Shown here: positions 19,801-33,800 of the stretch, in pieces | Position numbering within the stretch: the first letter of the stretch is position 1 | Layout: each line of letters opens with the position of its first letter | DNA from: Ulva prolifera | Lineage: Eukaryota > Chlorophyta > Ulvophyceae > Ulvales > Ulvaceae | Direction: 5' to 3' | Assembly: GCA_023078555.1 (NCBI GenBank) | Contig: CM041198.1 | Location: 2,778,800-2,842,799 of the forward strand | Length of the DNA: 64,000 bases | Made by a program: the position numbers and the translations under genes | Notes under the pieces: generated by a model | What the model was told of the DNA's origin: nothing | Databases searched by the model: none | The model's input: only the letters and a program-made list of their open reading frames with translations

Positions 19801-22800
19801 TGAGAGCGCGCAGCAGGCCGCCGCCGCCGCGGCCGGCCTCGCGCGCGCCGACAAGAAGTCCGCGGCGCTGCTCGACGCGCAGCGCCTGCTGCACAGCCGG
19901 CACGAGGCGCTGCTGGCCTCGCACGAGGCGGCGGCGGCGGAGGCGGCGGCGCGGAACGCCGCGCTGGCGGCGCGGGTGGAGCGCGAGGCGGAGGCGGCCC
20001 GGGACCGCATCGAGCGGGAGGTGGCTGCGGTGCAGCTGGACGTTGCGGACCGGTGCAAGGCTGTGGAGACGCTCTGCAAGGTGCTGGCCTCGGCGTCCGC
20101 GGCGCCTCCCTCGACAACATCTCCCAGCCGTCGCTGGCCTCTCTTCGAGCTGTTTGTAAGAAGTGGATGTGCAGCTACATATGAGCAGATCCACGGTACC
20201 CAAAAAGACCATAGTGCACCAGCAGCGGCCTGTGCGTACATTTGCCTCCAGTATTACCCATTTGGTACTGTTGAAGGTGGCGTGGCGGAGTCGCCAGAAG
20301 TGACCCCAGTGCACTCAGTGGGTGTTATCTGCATGTCTGACAATTTCGTACAGAGCGTGATCACGGTATGTGTGGGGACGGGGACAAAGGGTGGGAAGGG
20401 TTTCCACCAAACTGATCGAAACGCCGTCAGTGTGCACACCCTCAATTCTGACTGTATTTTCTTCCAAATGAACGTGGTGGGTGCAGGAGAGCGTACAGGA
20501 CCTGCAGGAGGACTCGCAGGCGAAGCTGGATCAGGCGTGGGAGGCGGTGACGGCGCGGGCGGACGAGTGCGACGCGCGCGCCGCGGCCACCCGCGACGAG
20601 CTGCTGCAGGCCGACAGCAGCCTCATGGGCCTGCTGCGGGACGTGGGCGACGCGGTGGAGCGGCTGGAGCTACAGGACATCGCGGACCTCGGGGGCCGCC
20701 TGGAGGAGCTGCAGGCGGCGCAGGCGGAGGGACTGGCAGCGGTGGAGGGCCTGATCGAGGAGCGCGCGCAGGTGCGCCGTTGCTGTTGTCGCTGCATGGG
20801 CTGTGCATTGCAGCGTGCTGCATGTGGCTTGGGTCGTGGCTGCTCCACTGTCGAGGCCACGGGCTGCGCCGTGTTGTGGCTGCAACATGTAGCCCGCGGC
20901 CTTGCTGGTGGTGGCCGCGAGTGCACAGCTGCTGCGACTGCTGGCACTGCATAGGCTCATGTGGCAATCCAGTGATGTGGCCGCTATACCACTGGACCCT
21001 TGCACGTCGCGAAGGGTTCAGTGGTGTAGCGGCCATATCACTGGATTGCCGCAGCTTGTGGCGTTGCGTGTGGCTCCTGCCCCGCCAAGGGCGCAGTCCC
21101 GCTGTAAACGCTGCCCCGCCGTGGCTTGTGCCCGGCTGTGAGAGCATTGGCTGTGGTTGCTGCCCTGCTGGGCCTTGTGCTGCTGTTGTGCCACGCGCCC
21201 CTGCTCTGGCTGTGCCTCGGCCACGCGCAGAGGGTTAATTGAATCCCGATGTGACTCACGCTCTGATGTGGCTTGTGGCATGACTTCTGACCGGCGCTTG
21301 CAGCGCTCCCCAGACGTATGCCCACCGGCAGTCCATTGCTGGTGCAGACACATGCCTGACACCCTTTCCAGCTGATCTGCGGACTTTGTTTCAGCATGAA
21401 TACCGCGTCGCGGGAATTCGGATTTGCACTCACCAATACTCTGTTGGGACTGCGGGTGTGTATCGTGCAGGAGCTGCGGGAGGAGATGCTGGCGGCCGAT
21501 GACGCGGCCGAGGCGCGGCTTGACGCGGCGGAGGACGACCTCCGGGCCGTCGGCGGGGCCTGCAGCGGCCTGCACGTGCGCGTCGACAAGCTGCGCGACG
21601 AGCTCGTGACGCTCGTGGAAGGGGAGGCCGCGCTGCGGGAGGACAGCGTGGCTGTGCTGCGGTCCGCGGCGGAGGCCGCGGCGGCGGCGGAGCGCGCGGC
21701 TGCGGCGGATGCTCGGGGGGCCCTACGCGCTGATGTCGAGGCGGAGCTCGCGCGTGCGCGGGAGGCCGCGGCGGCGGAGCGTGACGCAGCGGCGGCTGCG
21801 ATGGAGCAGCTGCAGGGGGACGTCGGGGCAGCGGTGGATGCGGCGCGGGCGGATTCGGCGGCTGCTGCGGCGGCGCAGCAGGATGAGACGGCGGCGGCGG
21901 TGGAGGCGCTGGCGGCACGGATGCACGAGGAGGTCGCGACCGTGCGGGTTGCAGCTGAGGCAGCGCAGCGGGAGGCTGGCGTGGCGATGGAGGCGGAGCG
22001 GGAGGCCGCGGCGGCCGCGGCATCCGCGCTGCGGGAGGAGATCGGCGGCGAGGTGGCGGCGGTGCTGCAGGCGGTAGCGGCGGCGCGGGATGACGTTGGC
22101 GCAGCGATGGCGGCGGAGCGGGACGCGGTCGCTGCGGCAGCAGGGGAGCTGGCGCAGCAGCTTGCGGCAGAGGTGCAGGGAGCGCTGGATGCTGTGGCGC
22201 AGGTGCAGCATGATGTACGGGATGCGCTGCGAGAGGAGCGTGAGGTGGCTGAGGCGGCGCGGGAGGAGCTGAGTGCCGTGGTCGCAGAGGTGAAGGACGG
22301 CGCAGCGGCGGGGAGTGACAGCTGTAAAGCTGGTGCGGCGCGCCCTGCATGCACGCCCCATGTTCTACGTGCTCGCGTTTGTGTGCTCTTTCTGCGGGAA
22401 GCGCATCGGCAGCTGCTATCGTTCTTGCCGGCCGTGTCGGTGTGAGACGCCCGTGCTAACACTCTCCGGCTCTGGCCGAGCCCTCGACCAGTGCGCTAGT
22501 AGCAGCGGTTTAAACACTGTGAATGGGCGCGCTGTGCTGTGCCGCGCATGCTGCAAACGTACCGTGTTGACTGCTAGCCTCCTTGCTGTAGAGCTCATGA
22601 ATGCCGTGGAACAGTCGACACAGGCCGCGGCCGAGAAGATGGCGGCCCTGGAGGCCGCGATTGCGGAGCGCGCAGCACAGTCGGACCTTGAGGCCGCACA
22701 GCGTGCACTGGCGGCCCTGCAGCAGTCCGCGCAGGCACTGGCGGACGCGGACAAGGCGCAGGCGGAGGCGGTCGAGAGGAAGCTGGCGGAGAGCTGGTCG

Positions 22801-25800
22801 GCCGTCGATTCCCTCCGGTACGCCCTTCCCGTTTGAATCATCATGTTGCTCCTTCCCTTCCCTCAGGACCTCATGGATTCAGCTCGAGGGACAGGATGCC
22901 CGCCAGGATGCCAATTTGCTGTCCGCGCGGCCAGGGCGAGGTCCATTTGGTAAAGTAAAGTAAATCTAAATTTACTGAGCCGTATCCTATTGGACATTGA
23001 CAACTCCGAATTAACGGGACCACATATGCCGAAGGGGTAAACCACCTGGAAACCCCCCTCAGACGACCGTACGCAACTCACAGGGCCTCCTCCTGTGCTA
23101 AGCGAGGTGGTCACGTACGGCCGTTTCGATTCCCCAAAGCGCACGCAGAATCGAACCCACGACCTCCTGAACCGGAGGGGGTAGCTTTTAATCCGTCCTC
23201 AACCCATTGGGTGTTCGTGGGAGCAGGCCGAACCCCCGGTGACGTTTCAAAACGGTGGTCGTTATATGCTGGTTGTTATGTGCGGTTGTTATATGCTTGC
23301 TTGGTTGTGCAGCTGCCAACGTGATAGGTATACCGTGTTTCCGGCGTGCATTGGGGGCTCTTATGCGACCTGTGGTTCTCTACATGGGTTACAGGGCAAT
23401 GTGTTGGTGTGTTGCAACATGTTTCATCACGCCAGCGTGACGGCAGTTGATGCCACTGGCCAAACCTGCTGCCCCTTCCGCTCATCGTTGACGGGGAACT
23501 GATCCCGGTCACACTGGCTTGGATCCTATTTGGTGCTCTGTCATGGTATAATCGGGCTCCTGTGGTGTGTTACCGGCTGATCCGGGACTGCCCCGGGGAC
23601 AAATGTTGTCGGTGGTACAGTAGAACCAAGCATAGGAAACAGAAAGAGACTCTTCTTAGCCTTCGGCATGTGGTCCGGGTGATTTGGCGCTGTCAATGAC
23701 CTGTCAAGGCTGGTCAGCCGATCTTTCCCAGATATACATTCTGGGTGGCCGACTTGCTGATATGCTGTGTGGTTGCAGCGAATCACATGACCAGCTGGCA
23801 TCATCGGTGGACTCTGAAGTGTCTAGGCTGGATGGAAAGGTTGCACAGCTTGAGGGAGTTCTGTCCGAGCATGCCAGCAGCCTTAAGGTGTGACGTCCAT
23901 CAATCTCACACTCCAGCGCATGTCAAATTCTGCGTCAACACAGCTGAATTTACTTGTCCAAAACTCAGGAGCGGGAATGGCTTGACAGCTATACCAAGTG
24001 TTTGGAGCCATCCACGTCAGACTTGCATTTTTGCATGCTTCCAGGCAACGTAGGCTGTGAACATTACTGCTTCATGTCGGGTAGTGTGGGCTTGTGCTGT
24101 TGAATCATGGTGAAGGCTGGCAGTCAGGAGGTGGGTCGGAGATGTGACAGGGAGGGCTTGACAGGGCTCGAGACATTGCCAACCAAGTCTGTGCTCTGAG
24201 AACTGGGATGCTGAGGTGAACAAAGTAGCTCTGATCGATTGGCGGGTGAAAATAGCCGATGTGACTGAGGTGGTGGTGGAAATTAAATCATATATATACA
24301 GCTCACCATGGAAAGGTCACAGCGGAAAGGACCTGCAATGCCTGGACCTTCAATACCGGCTTTTGTTCAGACTCGGTGACTAGCTGACAGCGAACGATCA
24401 TCTCTGGAAAAGGCTCAACTCTGGCGATTAGCTGGTGGTGTGATTGAGATGTCAACATCTCTGGGATTTGGGCAGGAACGTCATGCCGCCTTGCGCTGGC
24501 TTCCAAGAAAATCCTGGCTAGCAGTTTCATCCGCCCCTCTTGGAGGCACATGAACGGGGACACACCATTCGCAGACTTGTGCAGCCAGGTGGCCTTGCCA
24601 CTCTCAGATCAGCTGTATAAGGTTATGGAACAGACAGTCTGTTCTGCAGCAGAGTTGGATGCTTGCACACTGGGTATGATGGAAGGCCTGAAGGATCAAC
24701 AACACAACATCATGGTCATCGTACCGCGTACATCATTCTGCAGTGCCTGGCGCATATGCAGGCCTTGGACAGCAGCATGACTGACGCAACAGCGAAAATC
24801 GAAGCGCTCCAGGTGGAGAAAGCCAGCGCTGCATCCGTTAACGATGCTGTAAGCCATATCACCGAGCTGGCCAGTGCACACAATGACAACACCAGCCAAC
24901 TCCAGCGGCTGCAAGAGGCCTCTGCGACATCAGAGGCAGCTCTAGCAACGCAAGAAGGCCGCATTGAGTCAATTGAGGCCGCCACTCGGGCACTGGAAGA
25001 AGCGATTGTGAAGAAACTGGAGAAGGATGACATGGATCGCATCCAGGAGGCTCTTGCCGAGGTGGACACGAGATTGGGTGGCCTGGCTGACTCAGCAAAG
25101 CTGGCAGAGGCAGAGCAGGGGATCGTGGAGCTGCGGGCAGCTGCGGACGAGGCGGTGCGCCGGCTGAATCGCAGCGAGGATGCGATCGCGAAGGCTCAGG
25201 GCGAGCTGAAGCAGCACGCAGAGGGGCTGGAGGCGCTGTCGGGGAGGGTCGAGGGCCTCCAGAGCGCCCGTGAGGCCACTGAAGCGCAGGTCTGTGCTGC
25301 AGAGCTGCGAGTGTCCGGGCTGGAGGCGGGCGTGGGGTACAGTAAGAGCCAAGTCGAGGGCATGGCTGCGTCCCTTGCTGAGTTGAGGGATGAGCTGGCC
25401 AATAAATCTGACACCGCGGAGGTGGAGCGCGTGCGCACGGATGTTCGGGAGGTGGAGGAACGAATGAAGGGCCTCGCTGCGGCAGCGGACGTGGCGCGGC
25501 TGAAGGAGGCGGTGGGGGCGGTGACAGGAGAGGTTGGGGGGCGGCTGGAGGCGGTGGAGGGGGCAGCTGCAGAGGGGGCGGGGCGGCTGGAGGCCGAGCT
25601 GCAGACGCTGCGGGAGGCGCAGGCGGCGCTACAGGCTGAGGCTGAAAAGCGCATAAGCGGGCTGGAGGAGCAGTGCAGAGCGCTGGAAGGGGACGTGGGG
25701 ACGGCGGGGCAGGCGAACAGCGCAAGGGTGCAGCACCTTGCCACCTGTGATGCTCTATAATGAATGCCGTAGATACCGTTTGCTGCCCTAGACCACATGC

Positions 25801-28800
25801 ATGGTTCTGGAGGAGCTTCAGGGCATCAGTGAGGAGAGGTTGATACAGCAGTCTTGGGTGAAAGGCTTAGTTTTCTAGCTCCTCGCTGACGCTCCAAAAA
25901 ATGTCATTTGCCCTGCTGGCGCTGGTGGCGTCGAGGTTCTGGGGATTGCACATTGATACATCGATTTGATACTGTCGGGGTGTGTGTGGCATATAGCATT
26001 GGTGCTCCTAAGGGCATAATGCTGCGGTTGCAGCTGTGTGATCCTGGGCAAACGTCGGACTGGACTCGACAGCACTGCATGTTGTATTCAATCTGTGGAG
26101 GAAGCATGCCTCTCACGAGTTGTATTTAGCTGGCATCCTTATCTGCCTTCCTTATTCAGTGCAGTCTTTGCTCTGGGTTGCTTAAAACTGCTGGTTGGCT
26201 AGTGGCTGAGAGCGTTGGTGGCATGCAGGTGGAAGACCTGGAAGCCCAAGTACAAGGCATACAGGAAAGCTACGCTAAGGCTGCAGATATGCAGCTGCTA
26301 CAGGAGACCCTCGACAAGAAGGCTGACCTGGCTGCCGTGGACCAGCTGACGGGAGGCAGCGCCCAGGCGCTGCAAGGCGTGGAAGGCAGGCTGCAGGCGT
26401 TTGAGCAGGCGCTGGGCGCCTCCTCTGAGGCCCTGAAGGCTGTAGAGACCACAGTTGCTACACGGGCGAGTGCAGATGAGGTTGCAGCTGTGAAGTCACA
26501 AGCGGAGGTGTGGCAGCATTTGCCTGCGCAGGCAACAGCTGTGCATGCTTACACAATCTGCAGAGTCTGAGCGATTATGGTGTTGCCTTTCCAATTTGGT
26601 CACCCGGGCCGGTCCAAGCCATCAGCCATCATGATTTGACGTCGGAATTGTCATGCACCAATGTGCCAACACCGGGCTGTGGGTGCATGCGGCTGACTTG
26701 CGTGCACCTGGAAGGTATGGGCCTCTGTCAGTAAAGTAAAAGTAAATCTGAATTTACTGAGCCGTATCCTATCGAAGATTGACAACTCCGAGTTAAGGGG
26801 GCCACATTTGTCAGGTACGTAGGAGAGTGAGGAGCAAACCGCATTGGTGCTTCATCAGACGCTGTGTTGCTTGAGGTCTGCAGATGGCCCAGGTAAACAC
26901 TGCTGTTGTGGCCCTGGTTCTGAAATGCAGTGGGCCTGGGACCCGTGCAATGTCCAGACTGTGCTGTGCTTGTTCAGGAACGAGCGGAAGAGCTGGTGGC
27001 AAACGTGCGCCAGGTGGACACCAGCCTGCAGGAGGCCATCGCCACCATCGCCAAAACACAGGAGCTCGCCAGACAAGCAGCTGCAGCCACGGATCTGCAG
27101 CAGCTATCCCAGGATGTTGATCAGCTGAAGTCCAGCATCCCTGACCGCGATGAGATGGAAAAGGCTGTGAAACAAGTCAAGGACCTCCAGGAGAACGGCC
27201 TCAGTGCATTGGACGATGTGGGCAAGCTGAAGGCTGACATCACGGGGCTGCAAGAGAGAGTGGCTCAGGTTGAAGCGCTGTCGAGTGGCTTTGAAGGCCT
27301 CAAGGATGCTGTGCAGCAGACTCGGGACGACGTCGCCTCGCTGCAGGCTAGCATGGAGGAGTCCAGCAAGGCTTCTGAGGGCTTCATGGAGCGCCTCGGA
27401 GCACTGGAGGCGAATGTTCACGGCTTTGGGGAAGTGGAGGCCAAGGTGAGAATGCCGCATGCGTCGGGCTGCTATTTGTGACCCTGCTTGTACTGTACCC
27501 CTGCACAATTACTCCGCAGATCTATTTGAGGGAGCCTAAAAAGCAACAGACCAATGCAGAATGGCCTCCGATGGCTGCAGTTGGTATTTCTATGAATTAC
27601 ATGATACATGTTTTGGTGGTCTGGATTCCTCACAGTGTCTCTCGAATGTCGCGTCTGCTGTGGGTGTTTCAGGCTACGAATCCAGCTGCTTGCAATTGAG
27701 TACAGCTGGATCACCCGGTAGAGTGCCTGAAGTTGGAAGCTCTCTTATCCCCGCATTGCATTGCAGACCTGTCATGCCTGTTCGATTCTACCTAAGCACA
27801 ATTGACTGCGATCTCTGAACACACTCCAGCTAGATGGATCAACATGAACAACCCTTCTAATGCTGTCCTGAGCTTTACAGCTGAATGCAGCTGGACAGAC
27901 CTGACTCCATCAAGTGGTCTGATCAGCTTGCTATGGTAGAGACGCCGTCAAAGCGTCAGTGCTTGTGGCATCGTGCGCCTGCAGAGATACTTTCTGCCTG
28001 CAGGTCAAGCACCTGGATGGCGTTGTGACGAAGCTGCAGGGCGACGTGGCCTCCCGCAGTGCCTTGGAGCTGCAGGTGGCCACTGCCAAGCAGAGTGCAG
28101 CCTCGACGTCTGCAGCAGACTCGCAGGCCTTGACTGACCTGCGCATCCGCATTGACACGATCGACCAGAGCCTGGCGGGCATGCAGACCCTCGCAAAGCG
28201 TGCGCCCCTGCTCATCCTCTGCAGTAACTGGTCTGCATGCAGTGCTTCAGAAGAAGCCAGCACCTCTGTTGTTATGTGCACCTGCCACTGTGTCAATCGT
28301 TTGCTTTTCGGAGCAGCTATAGCTATAGCTGATCGCAGAGTGTTAATGCCTTGGGCTATCAGCGGGCCATCTCTGCATGATCAACTGACCTCATTAGGTC
28401 AAATGATTAGGTGCTCGTACCTGGCATGCCCAATGTTGCAGGGCAGGATGCTTTTGGAATGGCCTCAGTGTCACTGCTGTGTGCGGATTCAAGCATCCTG
28501 CTGAATCCCTTGCTCACTCTATGGACGTATGCATAAGACCACTTTAAGTACTCATGTATACAATTCTTCCACATGATTGTGTGCTTGACTTGATGACAGG
28601 AGCCTGTGCATGCAAATAAAATTTTGCACATAAAATCGTGGCGCGCCGTACCGCCACGGACGTGGCAGCAGTGAATAATTCATCCGGTCAGGCATGCCTT
28701 TTGGCGAAAGGTGATACGAAATGGTGGTATGGTGGTGAAAGCCTGAGCATTTGCAGGTGAGGCAGAGGGGGTGATGGAGAGCCTGAGAGGCAACCTCCAG

Positions 28801-29590
28801 ACGCAGCTCGACGCCCTCCAGCAGCGCAGCGACCGCGCCGATGAGGAGCAGGTGCGCACAGCTGCGTTGCTTTGATCATTGGTATTTGTAGCACTGGGCA
28901 CGTTACTGAGTTAGATGCCCAGGGAGCCATATGACTTCTGCTGTGGTGTCCATCTGCGGCCTGACGCATGGTGAACGCATAGGCAAGCCAGAATGCAGCA
29001 CATCTGGCTGTGCTGCTGCTCCTGCAATGAACGTGCATTGTTTGGACTGCACGGTTGAGTACATTTGGAGATATGCACAGATGGCGGCCTCAAGAGCAGC
29101 ACTCGGATTCTAGAATGCCAGTTCACAGCATTCGGAGCAGTCAGTTCTAGTGCCTGTGGAATTGTTTCACGGCGCCTACTGTGGCAAGTTTGCGGCATGT
29201 CTGACGTATCTGTACCCCGTCTTGCTGCGACAAATCTAATCTGTGTCAGTGTGTGTTGATGCTGTCGTTTGATGCATTAGTCGCGGGATGGTGCACTGTG
29301 AGTGCGTGATAGTGCACTGTGAGTGGCTTTCTATTACCAGATTGCTGGAGGCCGGTGTGCAGTCTCGGAGGCTGGATCAGCTGGAGGAGGCCCTGGGCTC
29401 GTCCGCAGCGGGCGTGACAGCGCTGGAGAACGAGCAGGATCAGAAGCGGCAGCAGCTGGAGTTGAGCCTGAAGAAGCTCATACAGCAGGTCGCCAGCGCT
29501 CCTGTGGAGATCAGCCTCAGTGATGAAGCCAAGAAGGCGGTGACGAAGGACCTCGAGCGCCGCCTGGAGTTGCTCGAGGCGAAAGGGTAG
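16840..29590 (+). CDS. Very long coiled-coil protein, 15 exons, about 1820 residues
   Basis: Exons joining in phase from ATG to stop: 16840-17496, 17992-18212, 18486-18636, 19041-19349, 19727-20155, 20487-20771, 21471-22314, 22592-22817, 23779-23887, 24762-25727, 26229-26507, 26978-27445, 28004-28199, 28757-28851, 29363-29590. After about 90 disordered residues nearly everything is heptad-rich helix (repeated L/A..E/Q patterns, few prolines), so a rod or dimer is expected. Exon 21471-22314 is extreme: about 280 residues dominated by Ala, Glu, Arg and Asp. No motor, kinase or membrane segment is seen. A cytoskeletal, ciliary or basal-body structural role is the usual one for such proteins, but that is inference. 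Most donors are GTGCG or GTAC types. Introns hold SINE and palindromic-element copies. Confidence 0.8.
20961..21052. repeat. Two inverted copies of the palindromic element forming a 92-bp hairpin
   Basis: Left arm from GTGGCAATCCAGTGATGTGG at 20961; right arm ends CACTGGATTGCCGC at 21052. The arms are about 39 bp each around a short loop (TTGCACGTCGCGAA). It lies in the intron between coiled-coil exons 20487-20771 and 21471-22314. Confidence 0.85.
22945..23240 (-). repeat. tRNA-derived SINE, near full length (copy 2)
   Basis: Reverse-strand copy in a coiled-coil intron. The B box GGTTCGATTCT is the complement of about 23147-23157. The tail palindrome AGTAAATCTAAATTTACT lies at the low-coordinate end. 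It aligns with 4230-4500 over head, body and tail, with only scattered differences. Confidence 0.8.
26732..26816 (-). repeat. SINE 3' fragment
   Basis: AGTAAATCTGAATTTACT, GAGCCGTATCCTAT and ATTGACAACTCCGAGTTA follow the SINE tail in reverse; the head is absent, as expected for 5'-truncated retroposition. Confidence 0.75.
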
Positions 29591-30856
29591 CTGGAGGAGG
29601 GGGTTCCCCCTTGATGCCTACCGGGGAGTGATACAGGCAGTGATTCATACATCTTATGCCCCACGTTGGCTTGATGGCGGAGACATTTAATCGCCCCGCA
29701 GGCTGTGCTTGATGTGTTCCTGCGGGGCCTGCACGGAAAGGCTTCGGAGAGGACCGAAGCGTTGCAGTGAACAAACTGAGCTAGTTTGTGTAATAACAGA
29801 TACAAGGGGAGCGCAGATTGCTAGAGTGGATCGATTGCAGCCAGCAGAGACATCTGTATGTATCTGCTGGACTCTGGAGGAATGAACTTGAGGGAAGTCA
29901 TGATGTACGGAAGTGACTCAAGTTCTGACAGAACAGGAGTGTGACATTTCCTGAGCTGCGCAAAGGTATGTGTACCGGTGACCCGTTCCCCTTGCTCCTA
30001 TCAAGCGTCTGCTTTGTATGCGCTCAGTAAGTTCTGTATGCCAAACACGGATGGCAGGACACCGCAATGAGAGAACCGTACACTCCCCTTAAGCCACAAA
30101 GAACGGCAGGCTCCGGTCCGATGCAGCCAGTGTATAGGTATAACAAGCCTACAGCATTAGTTCCACATCGATTGCTACATGACATGGCTACATGCTGCAT
30201 GTGTGCAAGCACACGTTGCTCGGAGCAGCACCAGGAGCGAGAAAAGCGTAAGCGGCATACCACACGCCCTGTCTTGAGCCGGGCACGTTCGGTAGCGTAA
30301 AAGCGGAACATAACGACAAGCATCATTGACGGATGGACATGATTACACGAATGACGGACTCCGGCGTGCCCCTGGCCCATGTGGGTCGTCGACAGGAGCC
30401 CAGGCGCATATAACTACATGGCGCTCACTACGGCACTTCGGACATGGAAACGTGTATGCGACGGTAGTGTTTGGCTTCAGCCAGGTTGCTGTGATCGTGG
30501 CTGGAACGACTTTCACCAGGATCATGTCATGCAGCACTGTGTGTTAGCGACCCAGCTCCACGGAGACTGCAGAATGAACACTAAACAAGTCGGACTACAG
30601 CGTTTCTTTGGTTGGTGCACGCAATCAGAAACTATTCGATGCGGGCAACGACCACGCGAATACGAACACGAGGAGTTTGGGTGGCGTAAGGGGCCAAGGC
30701 TCCATTTCATCTGCTTGTGCATTCACACGGGAGCAAGATAATTGTTAACAACTACAATGGTGACGCAGCCCCCGATCTAGTCGATTCAGTAGTAGAAGGC
30801 TAGCCGCGAGCTGCTGTTCAGGATCTTTTGTCCGGCCCACAGTGGCCTGTTTCGCG
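29591..30856. other. Intergenic region before beta-adaptin
   Basis: TGTAA at 29789-29793, 200 bases after the stop at 29590, is a candidate poly(A) signal for the coiled-coil gene. No gene is seen, and no clear TATA box was found before 30857. Confidence 0.4.
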
Positions 30857-33800
30857 ATGAGCGGGAAGAAATACTTCGATAAACGCAATCCGAAAGGTAG
30901 TGTCTCCTACATGCGATCGCGCTCGCGTGGTGAAATGGATCGTCAGCCCTTCACCTCTATGCACCAAATTTTGCAGGCGAGATTGCCGAATGGAAGACGG
31001 AGCTGGCGGATCGCCACAGGCAGAAGGATGCATTAAAGAAGATCATTGCAGCTATGACTATAGGCAAGGACGTCTCTTCGGTGTTTGCCGAGGTCACCAG
31101 CTGTAGTCAGACCACAGACCTGGAGGTCAAAAAGCTCGTCTACCTTTACCTCATCAACTACGCAAAAAGCCAGCCGGAGCTGGCCATCATGGCAGTGAAC
31201 ACTTTCGTCAAGGTTCGTTTTGAGCTTGGCGGGCAGCCCTGATTGCTCGTGCATGATGCCGGCATGTGCTGCAGTGCTCTTCGTGCCTGCAGGACTCCAA
31301 CGACCACAACCCGATGCTGCGAGCGCTGGCCATCCGCACCATGGGATGCATCCGTGTCGACCGCATCACCGAGTACCTCTGCGACCCCTTGGAAAAGGCT
31401 CTGAAGGTGCGCCTCCCCTGCTTCCTGTGCCACGTGCTCCACCACTCGCTGCGCCCTCGTGGCTGTTGAATCATACCCATGGCTCACTCCACATCCGTGA
31501 TCACAGCCACTGTCCTGCTCTTCCGAGGATGTGCGTCTTTCCTTTGTTGTCCGGCCATGCATACGACTCGACAGCTCTGGACTCTCGATCCCGCCACATA
31601 TCATGCCCTTCATGCCCCATACTGCACAGCCAACACGATAAGCAGGACACGGACCCGTACGTGCGCAAGACGGCCGCCATCTGCGTCGCCAAGCTGTACG
31701 ACATCGCGCCCGACCTCGCGGCAGAGCGAGGCTTCCTGGACATGCTGCGCGACATGACCGCCGACGCCAACCCGATGGTCGTGAGCAACACCGTGGCTGC
31801 GCTGTCCGAGATCTATGCGATGGATGGTGCCGAAGTGCTCGCCTTCTCCAAGTCCACCACCTCATACCTCCTCTCCGCTATGGAGCAGTGCACCGAGTGG
31901 GGCCAGGTGCGCCCCCGGCCACACACGTCCATGCTGCCATCCGCTGCTCAGGCCTCCAAGCCACGTCTCCTGGCGCTATGTCTCCCTGAGCCTCATCGGG
32001 ACGGGGGAGTGCTGCAGCGGCGCTACAAACCCTGATTCATGTCCGTTTGGCCTTGAGAGAAGTAGCATCAGACAACTCGTCGCTGTGCTGGGCGATGTGA
32101 CCTCGTCAGATGGCGGCGATGAGGTGGCCGCATGGCAGCTGTTTGCCCCATCAGCCACCATGCCGCGGGTGAGAGCGGCCGCATGGCCACCCTATGCCCT
32201 GACGAGTCCGTGCAGCAGCACCGCGCCGCCAGAGTGTGAAACATGATCGACTGCATCAGTGGCGTGTGCACCATGGTCGACAGCACGCCATGATGGCATT
32301 CACAGCTGCCATGCTCACCACGCTCGCGTCCACACCTGCGCCCCACGCCCGCACCCATTCACTCCACCCCAAGCCCACCATACTGCCGTGCCAGTCTGTA
32401 GTCAGATCGCTGATGCAAATGCCCTCATGGGTCGGGCGTGATGTCCCATTCAATGGTGTTCGGCCGTGTCTGATTCCTGGACTCAGCGTCATTGAACCTG
32501 TATGTGCTCTCCTGTTGGTAACCTTCCACACATGACTCACTTTTCCCATGACCCACCTATATAAATACGTAAAACCCACCAACGCCGGCGCACAGGTGTA
32601 CCTCCTTGAGTGCCTCGCAGCCCAGGAGGTCGACCCCGGCGAGAAGGCGGAGGCGCTGTGCGCGCGCGTCGCGTCGCGCCTGCAGCACGCCAACAGCGCC
32701 GTCGTCCTCGCCGCCGTGAAGGTCATCCTCGCGCACCTGCCGAGCCTGCCGACCGAGGCGCGGCGCGAGGAGCTGCTCGGCAAGCTCGCGGCGCCGCTCG
32801 TGACGCTGCTCTCGCAGCGTCCCGAGGTGCAGTACGTCGCGCTGCGCAACATCAACCTCATCCTCCAGAAGTACCCCCAGGTGCGCAACTGCTGTGGGGT
32901 GTTGTACCTGTCGGGTCGCCGGCTCGGTTTTGAGTGGACGGCCGGCCCCAGGTGGGCAGCCTCTGTGTGGTGATTGTTGCTGCTGTGTGATGTATCATCA
33001 TACCATGTGGGCGCCCGGCTTCAGGCCGGGTGGATCTGGCGTGCGCATGGATTGTCGGTGCAGCGTGTGCTCCCCTCACCGGCTGCTGTTGCGCCCTGCG
33101 CCTGCTGTGTGTCACACAGACCCAGTCAGGGAGGCAGCGTGCGTGTGATGAATGTTGCTGCTGTCTAACTGTTTTCGGATCCGTCCGGGAGGGCCTCCGC
33201 CTCTGTGGCGGGTGGACAGCCTCCCCCAGGTGTGTAGCTCCTGTGTGGTATTTGTCTTTTGGGTGGGCCGCCGGCTGTGTTTTCAACGGCTGCCCCCCGA
33301 CGGGCAGCTGCTGTGTGAGGACTGCTTGTGTGCCAGGTGGCTCGGCCGCCTGTCGGATGGAGCTGTTGTGCGCACAGCTTGCCGGGGGCTCGCCTGCGTC
33401 TCTGCAGTGTGTGCTTTAGTCACCGGCCACCGCCGCGCGCTCGGCTCATGTTAACCCCTCCTGCACCTCGGCCTGCACCGTGAGTTTCGCCATTTGCTGC
33501 CGAACACCGAGCCTTGCGATCGCCCGCGCATCCCACCCCACCCGCCTCCGCTATGTGGATGCCCTGTCGCAGCCACAGGAGCTTCCTGTCTAGTCTCACC
33601 AGCAATAACGGTTCGCGGCGGGCTCGTCCGCGTGCCCATCAAATCACAGCCATGTGCCGAGACCACAATCGCCTCCGCCACATCACCTTCACTCCTCCCT
33701 CCACTCCTGCCTGCCTCTCCAGCTTCGTCTTCGTATCACAAATCCTCCAGCACAAGCACACACGCAGTGTGGTCCCTGTGGTGTTGTCTGCCTCTCCTAC

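Noticed and set aside
19129-20241. 370-codon Ser/Ala/Arg frame (-)
   Set aside because: Antisense of two coiled-coil exons and the intron between; low complexity.
21430-22350. Long Pro/Arg/Ala frame on the minus strand
   Set aside because: Antisense shadow of the Ala/Glu-rich coiled-coil exon; low-complexity and explained by GC skew.
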